Of a stretch of 19,857 nucleotides of DNA, positions 1-7,293 are shown in pieces. Where the stretch lies: NCBI GenBank assembly GCA_002348385.1, contig DEBD01000020.1:1-19857 (forward strand), read 5' to 3'. The position numbers and the translations under genes are program-made. Source of the DNA: Gammaproteobacteria bacterium UBA2965. GTDB taxonomy: Bacteria; Pseudomonadota; Gammaproteobacteria; Pseudomonadales; Azotimanducaceae. How positions within the stretch are numbered: position 1 is the stretch's first letter; each line of letters starts with the position of its first letter. The notes under the pieces were generated by a model. The model was given only the letters and a program-made list of their open reading frames with translations, made no database searches and had not been told where the DNA came from.

Positions 1-812
1 ACCCCCTTGGGCTTTCCGGTGGAGCCGGAGGTATACAGAATGAACGAAGGATCCTCCGCGTTCATGCGCTCCGGCTCGCAGGTGGTTGCCTGGTCGGCCA
101 CCAGGTCGTGATAGTAGATGTCGCGTTCGTCGTTCCACGTCACGGAATTACCGGTGCGCTTGACGGTAACAACCGTGTGCACGTTCGGGCAGCTGGCCAG
201 CGCTTGTTCCGTGTTTTCCTTCAGGGGGATCTCACGGCCACCGCGCACGCCCTGGTCGGCGGTGATTACGCAGCGGCAATCGGAATCCAGAATTCTGTCC
301 TTGAGTGACTGAGGCGAGAATCCGCCAAACACCACGGAGTGAATCGCGCCTATGCGCATGCACGCGAGCATGGCGTAGGCCGCTTCGGGGACCATGGGCA
401 TGTAGATGCACACCCGGTCGCCCTTGCCAACGCCTCGACTGCGTAGCCCGTTGGCCAGCTTGCAGACCTGGTCGTGCAGCTCCTGGTAGGAGATCTGCAG
501 TTCCTGATCCGGCTCGTCCCCCTCCCAGATGATGGCCGTCTGCGCGGCGCGCTGGGGCAGGTGCCGGTCTATGCAGTTGTAGCTGATGTTGAGCACGCCG
601 TCTTCAAACCATGAGACGTTACCCGCGCGCATGTCCACGGACCTAACGCTAGTGGGTTCGACGAACCAGTCCAGGAACGTTGTGGCTTGTTCGGACCAGA
701 AGGCATCGGGATCTTCGATGGAGCGCTGATAGAGCGACAGATACTGGTCGTTGTTGATGTGGCAGTGCTGTAAAAACGTTTCTGGTACTTGAACGATGTG
801 GTCACTGGTCAT
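1..812 (-). CDS. acs: Acetyl-CoA synthetase, N-terminal part (cut by window edge)
   Basis: This is the first 270 residues of an AMP-forming acetyl-CoA synthetase, which makes acetyl-CoA from acetate, ATP and CoA through acetyl-AMP in the cytoplasm. The family is usually about 650 residues, so over half lies beyond the left edge. Translation gives the typical Acs N-terminal domain (…YQRSIEDPDAFW…), then IIWEGDEP, YMPMVPEA and FGGFSPQS. The window ends on the adenylate-forming P-loop motif YTSGSTGKPKG at residues about 260-270. The ATG at 812-810 shares bases with the pgi stop codon (ATGA), which suggests translational coupling as the last visible gene of the leftward operon. No frameshift is seen in the visible part. 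Identity is secure; propionyl-CoA synthetase is less likely given the close match to Acs throughout. Confidence 0.95.
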   Translation of the reverse strand, partial: MTSDHIVQVPETFLQHCHINNDQYLSLYQRSIEDPDAFWSEQATTFLDWFVEPTSVRSVDMRAGNVSWFEDGVLNISYNCIDRHLPQRAAQTAIIWEGDEPDQELQISYQELHDQVCKLANGLRSRGVGKGDRVCIYMPMVPEAAYAMLACMRIGAIHSVVFGGFSPQSLKDRILDSDCRCVITADQGVRGGREIPLKENTEQALASCPNVHTVVTVKRTGNSVTWNDERDIYYHDLVADQATTCEPERMNAEDPSFILYTSGSTGKPKG

Positions 813-2362
813 CGTCTGACTCCCTTTCGCAAGCGCTCAATCAGCCCCCTCGTAGAGGCATCTTGGTTTAGTGCTGATTGTCCTCCGAGCTGTTTGAAAA
901 TGGGCTGAGCGAGGCTTTTGCCCAGTTCCACCCCAAACTGGTCGAACGAATTAATGTTCCAGATGATGCCCTGGCAGAACACTTTGTGCTCATAGGCGGC
1001 CAGTAGAGCGCCCAGCGAGAACGGGTCGAGCTGCTCCAGTAGCAGGGTGGTGGTGGCATGCCCGCCGGGCACTCGGGTGTGCGGGTCGCCGGTCTGATTG
1101 CCAGCCATCATGGCCTGGGATTGGGCGAGGCCGTTGGCCAGCAGCCAGCGCTGCTGCTCGTCCGCACCCGGGTCGTTCCCCACCAGGATGAAGTCCGCGG
1201 CAAAAGAGCGCGTGCCCTGGTGCAGCAACTGGTGGAACGCGTGCTGGCCGTTCGTGCCCACGCCGCCCCACACGATGGGCGCCGAGTGCAGCTTGAGGGG
1301 CTCGCCGTCTAAGCTCACCGACTTGCCGTTGCTCTCCATCTCCAGCTGCTGGAGGAAAGGGGGCAGCAGAGACAGGCGCTGGTCATAGGGCAGGATGGCC
1401 AGGTTGTTGGCGCCGAGGAAGTTGCAGTTCCACACGCCAGTCAGCGCCATGAGCACCGGCACGTTGCGCTCGAGATCCGTGTTGGCGAAGTGCTCATCCA
1501 TGGCGTGCGCGCCTTCCAGAAGGCGGGTAAATGCGTCAAAGCCGACCCCAAGTGCGATGGGTAACCCCACCGCGGACCAGAGCGAATAGCGTCCTCCCAC
1601 CCAATCCCACATGGGCAACACGTTCTCGCTGGGGATGCCGAAGGCTTCCGCCGCGCCCACGTTGCTCGAGATGGCGACGAAGTGTCTGCCTACCGCATCG
1701 CTCCCCTGACTGCGCTCGAGCAGCCAGTCACGAGCCGCCGATGCGTTGATCAGCGTTTCCAGCGTGCCGAAGGTTTTGGATGCCGCCACGAACAAGGTGC
1801 GCTCGGGGTCGCACCCGCGAAGCGCTTCACGTACCTCTCCTGGATCCACGTTTGCTACGAAACGTACGTCTAGATCCCCGTGGCGTTGCCGTAGCGCCTG
1901 CAGCACCAACTCTGGCCCCAGATGCGAGCCGCCAATGCCAATATGAATGATGCGATCAATGGGCTTGCCGGTGGCGCCGCGCCAGGTTCCGCTGCGCACG
2001 GCGTGCGCCAGCTCCGCCACTCGGGCCAGGGTCTGGTGAACGTCTTTGGAGCGCGGATCGCTTCCTGCCGGTGCGCGCAGCAGCGTGTGCAGGGCGGGAC
2101 GCTGCTCCGTTGGATTGAGCATGGCGCCGGCAAAGAGCCCATCGATCCGATCGGACAGCTCCTGATCGCGAGCCAGCGCCATCAGGCCATCGAATACCTC
2201 AGCGTCGAGGCGTTGCTTGGACAGGTCCATTAGCAACCCGGGGGCGCTGAAGCTAAATCGCGCGAAGCGGTCGGATTCTTCCAGCCAGTCGGACAGCGGG
2301 CGTTCCACTGCCCGCGCGGCGAGCTGAGTGAGGTGTTTCCAGGTCGGCGACTGCGTGGTCAC
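809..2362 (-). CDS. pgi: Glucose-6-phosphate isomerase
   Basis: This enzyme interconverts glucose 6-phosphate and fructose 6-phosphate in glycolysis and gluconeogenesis. Family landmarks are present: GIGGSHLGPELV in the first sugar-isomerase domain, the MESNGK signature with the catalytic glutamate near residue 342, GTNGQHAFHQLLHQGT with the catalytic histidine near 370, and ELGKSLAQ with the catalytic lysine near 480. I place the start at a GTG (2362-2360) because it gives MTTQSPTWKHL, which aligns with the known Pgi N terminus, and has AAGGG five bases upstream. An in-frame ATG at 2449 would add 29 residues with no family counterpart and would overlap the upstream kinase gene by 44 nt. Length is 517 residues, somewhat shorter than the E. 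coli enzyme. It lies 43 nt after the deoxynucleoside kinase and overlaps the acs start. Identity is certain; the start is probable. Confidence 0.95.
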   Translation of the reverse strand: MTTQSPTWKHLTQLAARAVERPLSDWLEESDRFARFSFSAPGLLMDLSKQRLDAEVFDGLMALARDQELSDRIDGLFAGAMLNPTEQRPALHTLLRAPAGSDPRSKDVHQTLARVAELAHAVRSGTWRGATGKPIDRIIHIGIGGSHLGPELVLQALRQRHGDLDVRFVANVDPGEVREALRGCDPERTLFVAASKTFGTLETLINASAARDWLLERSQGSDAVGRHFVAISSNVGAAEAFGIPSENVLPMWDWVGGRYSLWSAVGLPIALGVGFDAFTRLLEGAHAMDEHFANTDLERNVPVLMALTGVWNCNFLGANNLAILPYDQRLSLLPPFLQQLEMESNGKSVSLDGEPLKLHSAPIVWGGVGTNGQHAFHQLLHQGTRSFAADFILVGNDPGADEQQRWLLANGLAQSQAMMAGNQTGDPHTRVPGGHATTTLLLEQLDPFSLGALLAAYEHKVFCQGIIWNINSFDQFGVELGKSLAQPIFKQLGGQSALNQDASTRGLIERLRKGVRR

Positions 2363-2405
2363 ACCAACCCTTGGCCAGGTGGACAGTTGCTGATCCGCCG
2401 GAGTG

Positions 2406-3122
2406 TCATAGCAGCGTTGGATTGGGGTTGAAATACTGACGAGCGCCATCCATGGCGAGCACCGCTTCCAGCAGCGCGTCGAAATGCGCGTCGTTATTGG
2501 CGATGTCGATAGCGGCGGCGTTCACCACCAACAGCGGCGCGTCGTCGTAGAAATGGAAGAACTCCGTGTACGCGTCGGCCAGGGTGCGCAGATAGCCCAG
2601 CTCGATGTGGCGTTCGTAATCGATGCCCCGATCACGGATGCGCTGCTGAAGAATGTCCAGGGGTGCCTGCAGGTAGATCACCAGGTCGGGTGTGGGCGCC
2701 GAGAGGGCCAGGTTTTCCTGGATTCTGGCATACAGCTCGTACTCGTTGTCGTCCAGGGTCATGCGCGCGAACAGGTCGTCTTTGTCCATCAAAAAGTCGG
2801 CCACCACCAATGGACCCAGCAGGTCGTCGTCTGCCAGCCCCTGTACCTGTTGCGCGCGGTGCAGCAGAAAGAACAGTTGGGTGGGCAGGGCATTGCGCCT
2901 GCCGTCGCGGTAAAAGCGGTCGAGAAACGGGTTTTCCGCGGCGGGTTCCAGCAGCAAGGGGTAGTCGAAAACCTGGGCGAGTTTGCGCGCTAGCGTGGTC
3001 TTGCCAACCCCGATGGGGCCTTCCACCGCCACATAGCGGGGCAGCCGCTGCCCTTCGAGCTTCTGCGCCAGGGCGCCTGTGCCTTCTAGAGCGAGCGACA
3101 AGGGTGTTGGGTTATTGGGCAT
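2406..3122 (-). CDS. Deoxynucleoside kinase (dCK/dGK family)
   Basis: This 238-residue protein belongs to the deoxynucleoside kinase family, which phosphorylates deoxyribonucleosides for salvage. The ATP-binding P-loop GPIGVGKTT is at residues 35-43. It is followed by an LEPAAENPFLDRFY segment with the family's conserved glutamate, then ADFLMDKDDLFA where animal enzymes carry the ERS motif, then DLVIYLQAP. The arginine-rich lid RIRDRGIDYER completes the pattern. The substrate (dA, dG or broader) cannot be read from the sequence. The ATG at 3122 is chosen because upstream in-frame codons lie antisense-like inside pcnB. In related bacteria a kinase of this type often sits between folK and panB; here it directly follows pcnB by 34 nt and neither folK nor panB is present. 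Family assignment is strong. Confidence 0.88.
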   Translation of the reverse strand: MPNNPTPLSLALEGTGALAQKLEGQRLPRYVAVEGPIGVGKTTLARKLAQVFDYPLLLEPAAENPFLDRFYRDGRRNALPTQLFFLLHRAQQVQGLADDDLLGPLVVADFLMDKDDLFARMTLDDNEYELYARIQENLALSAPTPDLVIYLQAPLDILQQRIRDRGIDYERHIELGYLRTLADAYTEFFHFYDDAPLLVVNAAAIDIANNDAHFDALLEAVLAMDGARQYFNPNPTLL

Positions 3123-3156
3123 TGCCCGGCAATAATGGCTAAGCGGCAAGGCACGT

Positions 3157-4467
3157 TCAAGCGCCCGCGCTGCTGCCGGGCCGCGAGGGTCGTCGGCGCC
3201 GTCTTTTGCGCTTTGCGGGTTGGCTCGAGCGCCGCCCCTCGATGAATTCTCGCTGGGTCTCCTCGTCGGCATCCTGATAGCGCGTCCACCAATCGGCAGC
3301 CTCGTCGATGCCCTGGCCTTCGCCCGATTCGGCCCGCAGCACGAGAAAGTCATAGGCTGCGCGAAAGCGCGGGTGTGTCGCCAGGCGCGTGATATTGCGC
3401 GCGTAGCGGTCCTCCAGCCGCCGCTGCAGGCTCCACACGTCACGCACGAACTGGGAGAACCGGCGCGGAATGGAGAGGATCTGGTGCTGGGCCGACAGTG
3501 CATCGGCGGCTGCCACGGCGGCCGCTTCACCGGGCTTCTTCGTCTGCCTGGCTTCGGCTGACCGGGCAAGGTAGTCGTACCACAATAGCACTGCCAGCAG
3601 GAATCCGGGGGTGACCGGTTTGCCGGCGGCGATTCTTGCATCGGTGTTGGCCATGGCTCGGTCCACCAGCTCATCCTCGGGCGGTGTGTTGGGAAACAGC
3701 ACGCGGCGCACCGCGGTGTCCTCGATCCTGCGCCAGGCATTCTGCGCGTAGCCTGACATCAGCATTTTGGAAACTTCGTCGAACAGGCGCGCCGGTGGGA
3801 TTGCGCTGAGCCCCTCTGCTGCCTGGTCGAGCTCCTCATCCATGGCCGGATCCAGGTCGAGTCCCAGCTTGGCTTGGAAGCGCAAGGCACGCAGGATGCG
3901 CACCGGGTCTTCGCGCAATCGAATAGCGGGTTCTCCAATGCATCGCAATCGATTCGTGCTGAGATCGGACAGGCCGTCGACGAAGTCTAAAACCTCCTCG
4001 GTGGCAGGATCGTAGTACAGGGCGTTTACCGTGAAATCGCGGCGGAACGCGTCTTCTTCCAGGCTGCCGTATACGTTATCGCGCAGGATCAGGCCTTCTT
4101 CGGAGTGACGCTGACCGTCGGCTTCCGACGACGTTGCGGCGCCGCGAAAGGTGGAGACTTCGATGACCTCGGAACGCCCGAAGCGCACGTGAGCGATTCG
4201 AAAGCGCCGCCCAACCAGGCGCGAGCGGCGAAAGAGTTCGCGCACCTGTTCGGGGGTGGCGCTGGTCGCCACGTCGAAGTCCTTCGGCTTGGCTCCCAGC
4301 AGCAGGTCGCGCACGCAGCCCCCAACCAGCAAGGCCTGAAACCCGGCCTTGGAGAGCGTGTCGGTGACGTTGAGCGCATTAGCGTCTACGTCGCGCCGGG
4401 CGACTTGGTGCTCCTCGACGCCGACGCGGTTGGGCGCGATAGCGGATGCGTTGCTGGGGATGTTCAA
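3157..4467 (-). CDS. pcnB: Poly(A) polymerase I
   Basis: PcnB adds 3' poly(A) tails that promote RNA decay. The nucleotidyltransferase head is clear: LVGGCVRDLLLG at residues 47-58, the catalytic acidic pair in KPKDFDVATSATPEQV (D63, D65), then RRFRIAHV, EVSTFRGAA and RRDFTVNALYYD. The central RNA-binding region (RCIGEPAIRLREDPVRILRA in shorter pieces) and a very basic C-terminal tail (KRKRRRRRPSR) follow, as in known PcnB proteins; tRNA nucleotidyltransferase is closely related but lacks this tail. The start is a TTG at 4467-4465 that overlaps the TGA stop of the upstream regulator, with GGGA about six bases before it. No ATG occurs in frame before the conserved region. An inefficient non-AUG start is also reported for E. 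coli pcnB, so low expression may be conserved. The protein is 436 residues. Confidence 0.95.
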   Translation of the reverse strand: MNIPSNASAIAPNRVGVEEHQVARRDVDANALNVTDTLSKAGFQALLVGGCVRDLLLGAKPKDFDVATSATPEQVRELFRRSRLVGRRFRIAHVRFGRSEVIEVSTFRGAATSSEADGQRHSEEGLILRDNVYGSLEEDAFRRDFTVNALYYDPATEEVLDFVDGLSDLSTNRLRCIGEPAIRLREDPVRILRALRFQAKLGLDLDPAMDEELDQAAEGLSAIPPARLFDEVSKMLMSGYAQNAWRRIEDTAVRRVLFPNTPPEDELVDRAMANTDARIAAGKPVTPGFLLAVLLWYDYLARSAEARQTKKPGEAAAVAAADALSAQHQILSIPRRFSQFVRDVWSLQRRLEDRYARNITRLATHPRFRAAYDFLVLRAESGEGQGIDEAADWWTRYQDADEETQREFIEGRRSSQPAKRKRRRRRPSRPGSSAGA

Positions 4468-5753
4468 GAGCTATCCCGTCGGGGGCCGCGTTTCCTGGTG
4501 CGCTTGCGCGGAATGTTCAGTCGCTGCCGGCGTTCCCAAAGGCTCTTGCGGCTGATCCCTAGTTTTTTCGCTAACTCGGTTTCGGTGAGCTGATCCTGGT
4601 GCGCGGTGACGAAGCTCACGAAGTAGTCTTCGAGCGATGTCTGGTCGGTCGCGCCGCCCGTTGCTTCGGCGACGGGGTAATTGACGTCGATGGCCAGTAA
4701 CGTTTCATCTACTTCACCGTCGTTGCATAAGATCACCGCGCGCTCGATGGCGTTTTCCAGCTCGCGAACGTTGCCTGGCCAATCGTAAGCTAGCATGGCC
4801 TGCTTGGCAGAATATGACAAGCCGTCACACGTTCTCGCAAGCCTCTTCGAAGTCTGCTCGAGAAACAGCTCGGCAATGTGGATCACGTCTTCGGCTCGCT
4901 CGCGAAGCGGAGGAATCGGCAGTGTCACCACATTGATTCGGTAGAACAGATCCTCACGAAACAGTCCGTTGTCGATGAGTTGGCGGAGATTGCGGTGCGT
5001 GGCGGCGATCAGCCGGACATCCACCCGGTGCTCCGCGCCGGTGTCTAGGTTTCTCACCGATCCCTGCCTAAGCGTATGCAGCAGGCGTGCCTGGACATTG
5101 GCTGGCAGCTCTTCGATTCCGTCGAGGAACAGCGTGCCTGCGTGTGCTGCCTGCAGCAGTCCGGAACGGGCCGGATTGGCGGCGGACTCGGGATAGCCGA
5201 ACAGCTCGAACTCGATGAGCTGCTCCGGTGTGGTGGCACAATTGAGTGAGATCATGGGCGTTTGGTTGCGCGCGCTGGATGCGTGCAGCGCGCGTGCCAC
5301 CAACTCTTTGCCCGTGCCGGATTCGCCCTCAATAAGTACGGCGGAGTCCGCCGGGCCGGCCTTTGCAATCTGCGAGAACAGCTCCACCATGGGTTTGCTG
5401 AAACCGACCATATTGAGCGGTCTGTCTGCGGCCGGGCTGCCTGGCGCTTGGCAGGCGCGAATGGCCTGCATCAGGTCGCCGAGCGCAAAAGGCGCAATCA
5501 GGTAATCGGCCGCACCAGCCTTCATAGCGGCCACGGCTCGTCGTGCGTCTCCCGCGTAGTCGAGCAGGATCACCGGGACCCCAGCCGGGGTTTCAAGGAC
5601 GCTGTGTGCGTTGCCCACCAGACAACCGACGGCCGTAGCGTGCACGTCGGCGAGCGACTCGGTAGCTTGCACGGTGAGCCCTTCGCCTTGCAATGAAGCG
5701 CTAAGGTCAGCCAGTCGCTGCACGTCGTTGTCGACGAGTAATACGTCAGTCAT
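4464..5753 (-). CDS. CbrB-like AAA+ response regulator with degenerate receiver and lost GAFTGA motif
   Basis: The layout is receiver (1-100), AAA+ domain (115-345) and Fis-type helix-turn-helix (about 375-420, ending ISRKSLWERRQRL). Position next to gluQ and pcnB, plus the CbrB-like C terminus, suggests descent from CbrB, a carbon/nitrogen regulator of Pseudomonas. Walker A (GESGTGKE, 143-150), the arginine-finger segment FREDLFYR and PPLRER, and WPGNVREL are kept. Lost are the receiver phospho-Asp (VGCLVGNA near 43-49), the switch Thr (LLD at 63-65) and Lys (IAP at 86-88). The GAFTGA sigma-54 loop is replaced by ESAANPA (189-195), and the Walker B DE reads DG (211-212). No CbrA kinase gene is adjacent. 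It may therefore bind DNA without phosphorylation or sigma-54 activation; this is inference. I chose ATG 5753; a TTG at 5771 is possible. Length is 429 residues and the frame is intact. Confidence 0.88.
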   Translation of the reverse strand: MTDVLLVDNDVQRLADLSASLQGEGLTVQATESLADVHATAVGCLVGNAHSVLETPAGVPVILLDYAGDARRAVAAMKAGAADYLIAPFALGDLMQAIRACQAPGSPAADRPLNMVGFSKPMVELFSQIAKAGPADSAVLIEGESGTGKELVARALHASSARNQTPMISLNCATTPEQLIEFELFGYPESAANPARSGLLQAAHAGTLFLDGIEELPANVQARLLHTLRQGSVRNLDTGAEHRVDVRLIAATHRNLRQLIDNGLFREDLFYRINVVTLPIPPLRERAEDVIHIAELFLEQTSKRLARTCDGLSYSAKQAMLAYDWPGNVRELENAIERAVILCNDGEVDETLLAIDVNYPVAEATGGATDQTSLEDYFVSFVTAHQDQLTETELAKKLGISRKSLWERRQRLNIPRKRTRKRGPRRDSS

Positions 5754-5782
5754 GGATCTCGATGGTAGCAAACAATGGCTGT

Positions 5783-6646
5783 TCAGTTCCGCTCAATGAC
5801 GGCCGCGTGGCTGGGCACGCTGGTGATGTTCCAGTGCTCGCCCGCCCATCGAAGAATTTCCGCGCAGGACCAGCCGATTGCGTCCGGTGGCGGCGCGCAG
5901 TTCAGCATCTTCAGGACTGCAGTGAGGTTGGCGCCAGCCGTCTGTGAGTCCACCCCGGCGGCTCCGGTCTGCTTGGACAGCTTGCTGCCGTCGGCAAACG
6001 TCACCAGTCGGACATGTGCGTATTCCGGCGGCACTAACCCGAGCAGGCGCATCAGATACAGCTGGCGGGGGGTGTTGTCCAACAAGTCGGCACCCCGGAC
6101 CACATGGTCGATCTCCGGGGCGCCGTCGTCAGCGGCGGCGGCCAGCTGATAGGCGATGATTAGATCCCTGCGCCGCACGATGAAGTCGCCGCTTTCGTTT
6201 GCGGGGTAAAACTGCTGTTGGCCTTGTACTGCATCAACAAAGTGGATGGGTTCGGGCTCCACCACTAACCGTATGGCTGCGTCCGCCCGCGCGGCCCGGT
6301 GGCCGCGGCAGGTGCCGGGATACGGCTGACCGCTGCGGAGTTGGCGGCGCGAACAGGTGCAGTAAAACAGATGGCCCAGCTCTCCCAGACGCTCTAACGC
6401 ATGCTCGTATGCGTCGATATGGTCGCTCTGGTAGTCCACCTCGCCGTCCCACAAGAGCCCGTGGGTTTCCAGCGAGGCCATGATGTCGGCGGCTGCGCCG
6501 GGTACGGCTCTGGGGGCGTCCAGGTCGTCAATGCGCAGACGCCAGGGCACCCCTCGCTGGCGTGCTTCGAGGTAGCTGGCGGTTGCCACCAGCAGGGATC
6601 CTAGGTGCAGAGGGCCGGTTGGTGAGGGCGCAAACCGGCCGGCCAT
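5783..6646 (-). CDS. gluQ: Glutamyl-Q tRNA(Asp) synthetase
   Basis: GluQ is a truncated glutamyl-tRNA synthetase paralogue that attaches glutamate to the queuosine base at the wobble position of tRNA-Asp. The catalytic domain starts GRFAPSPTGPLHLGS, whose HLGS (14-17) is the HIGH motif. A KLSKQ near residues 221-225 is the KMSKS equivalent. The zinc site matches the E. coli enzyme: YCTC near 94-97 followed by a tyrosine and cysteine in YPGTCRG. The protein is 287 residues and lacks the anticodon-binding domain of true GltX, which separates it from glutamyl-tRNA synthetase. It begins two bases after the dksA stop and ends 29 nt before the CbrB-like gene, keeping the widespread dksA-gluQ pairing. 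Confidence 0.95.
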   Translation of the reverse strand: MAGRFAPSPTGPLHLGSLLVATASYLEARQRGVPWRLRIDDLDAPRAVPGAAADIMASLETHGLLWDGEVDYQSDHIDAYEHALERLGELGHLFYCTCSRRQLRSGQPYPGTCRGHRAARADAAIRLVVEPEPIHFVDAVQGQQQFYPANESGDFIVRRRDLIIAYQLAAAADDGAPEIDHVVRGADLLDNTPRQLYLMRLLGLVPPEYAHVRLVTFADGSKLSKQTGAAGVDSQTAGANLTAVLKMLNCAPPPDAIGWSCAEILRWAGEHWNITSVPSHAAVIERN

Positions 6647-6648
6647 GG

Positions 6649-7116
6649 CTAGCCGTGTAGCTGTCGCTCTTTGATTTCTTCTAAGGATTTGCAGTCAACG
6701 CACTGTGTAGCCGTTGGCCTTGCTTCCAGTCGCCGCAACCCGATTTCCACGCCACAGGTATCGCAGTAGCCGAATTCCCGCTGATCCAGGAGTTCCAGGG
6801 TTTGATCGATTTTCTTGATCAGCTTGCGCTCGCGATCGCGGGTTCTCAGCTCGATGCTGAACTCTTCTTCTTGAGTGGCGCGATCGGCGGGGTCGGGAAA
6901 GTTGGTGGCCTCGTCCTGCATGTGGTGGACGGTGCGGTCCACTTCCTCCATCAGCTCGAGGCGCCAGCTTAAGAGAATCTGCCGGAAGTGTTCGAGCTGT
7001 CCATCGCTCATGTATTTTTCCGACTTCTTGGGCTTGTACGGGGTGAAATTTTTGAAGGGAGAGTCCGCCTTTGAGCTACGCTTGGATGCCCCCTTCTTGC
7101 GCGCGGTTGATGCCAT
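6649..7116 (-). CDS. dksA: RNA polymerase-binding transcription factor DksA
   Basis: DksA enters the secondary channel of RNA polymerase and, with ppGpp, represses stable-RNA promoters and activates amino-acid promoters. The coiled-coil tip DPADRAT (D75, D78) matches the essential tip residues of E. coli DksA. The four zinc-binding cysteines are at 118, 121, 139 and 142 (YCDTCG and CVDCK). The C terminus EEIKERQLHG is typical, and the protein is 155 residues with a lysine-rich N-terminal extension. The ATG at 7116 is preferred over one 42 nt upstream because AGAGG lies at proper distance before it. It heads the leftward gene group and is divergent from the aminotransferase. An rRNA promoter of the type it controls lies at the far end of this window. 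Confidence 0.97.
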   Translation of the reverse strand: MASTARKKGASKRSSKADSPFKNFTPYKPKKSEKYMSDGQLEHFRQILLSWRLELMEEVDRTVHHMQDEATNFPDPADRATQEEEFSIELRTRDRERKLIKKIDQTLELLDQREFGYCDTCGVEIGLRRLEARPTATQCVDCKSLEEIKERQLHG

Positions 7117-7293
7117 ATTTCGCCTCTGGTTTGTGTACTGACAATCCTTTTGCGGCATCCGGCCGCCTGGAACAATTGCCGGAAATTGCGAAGGGCGCGT
7201 AAGCTACCAGAACAAAATGGCGTTTGCTATATCAGTCAGTGAAGTTTTTGCTGAATTTGCTGCGCGGTTAACACAGGCGCGCTGGTGGGGAAA
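7117..7293. other. Divergent intergenic region dksA / aminotransferase
   Basis: This 177-nt spacer must hold the start of the leftward dksA operon and of the rightward aminotransferase-sfsA pair. I see an AGAGG ribosome-binding site for dksA just inside it. There is a small inverted repeat CAATT-6 nt-AATTG within the segment around 7172-7189. On the minus strand a GATATA sits in the middle of the spacer, but no convincing -35 partners it. No terminator or small gene is evident. Confidence 0.4.

Noticed and set aside
3123..3740. An upstream extension of the deoxynucleoside kinase frame into pcnB
   Set aside because: This part is an alternative frame of pcnB; kinase similarity begins only after the ATG at 3122.
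7172..7189. CAATT-6-AATTG inverted repeat before dksA as an operator
   Set aside because: Five-base arms in an AT-biased spot are too weak to separate from chance without comparison to other genomes.
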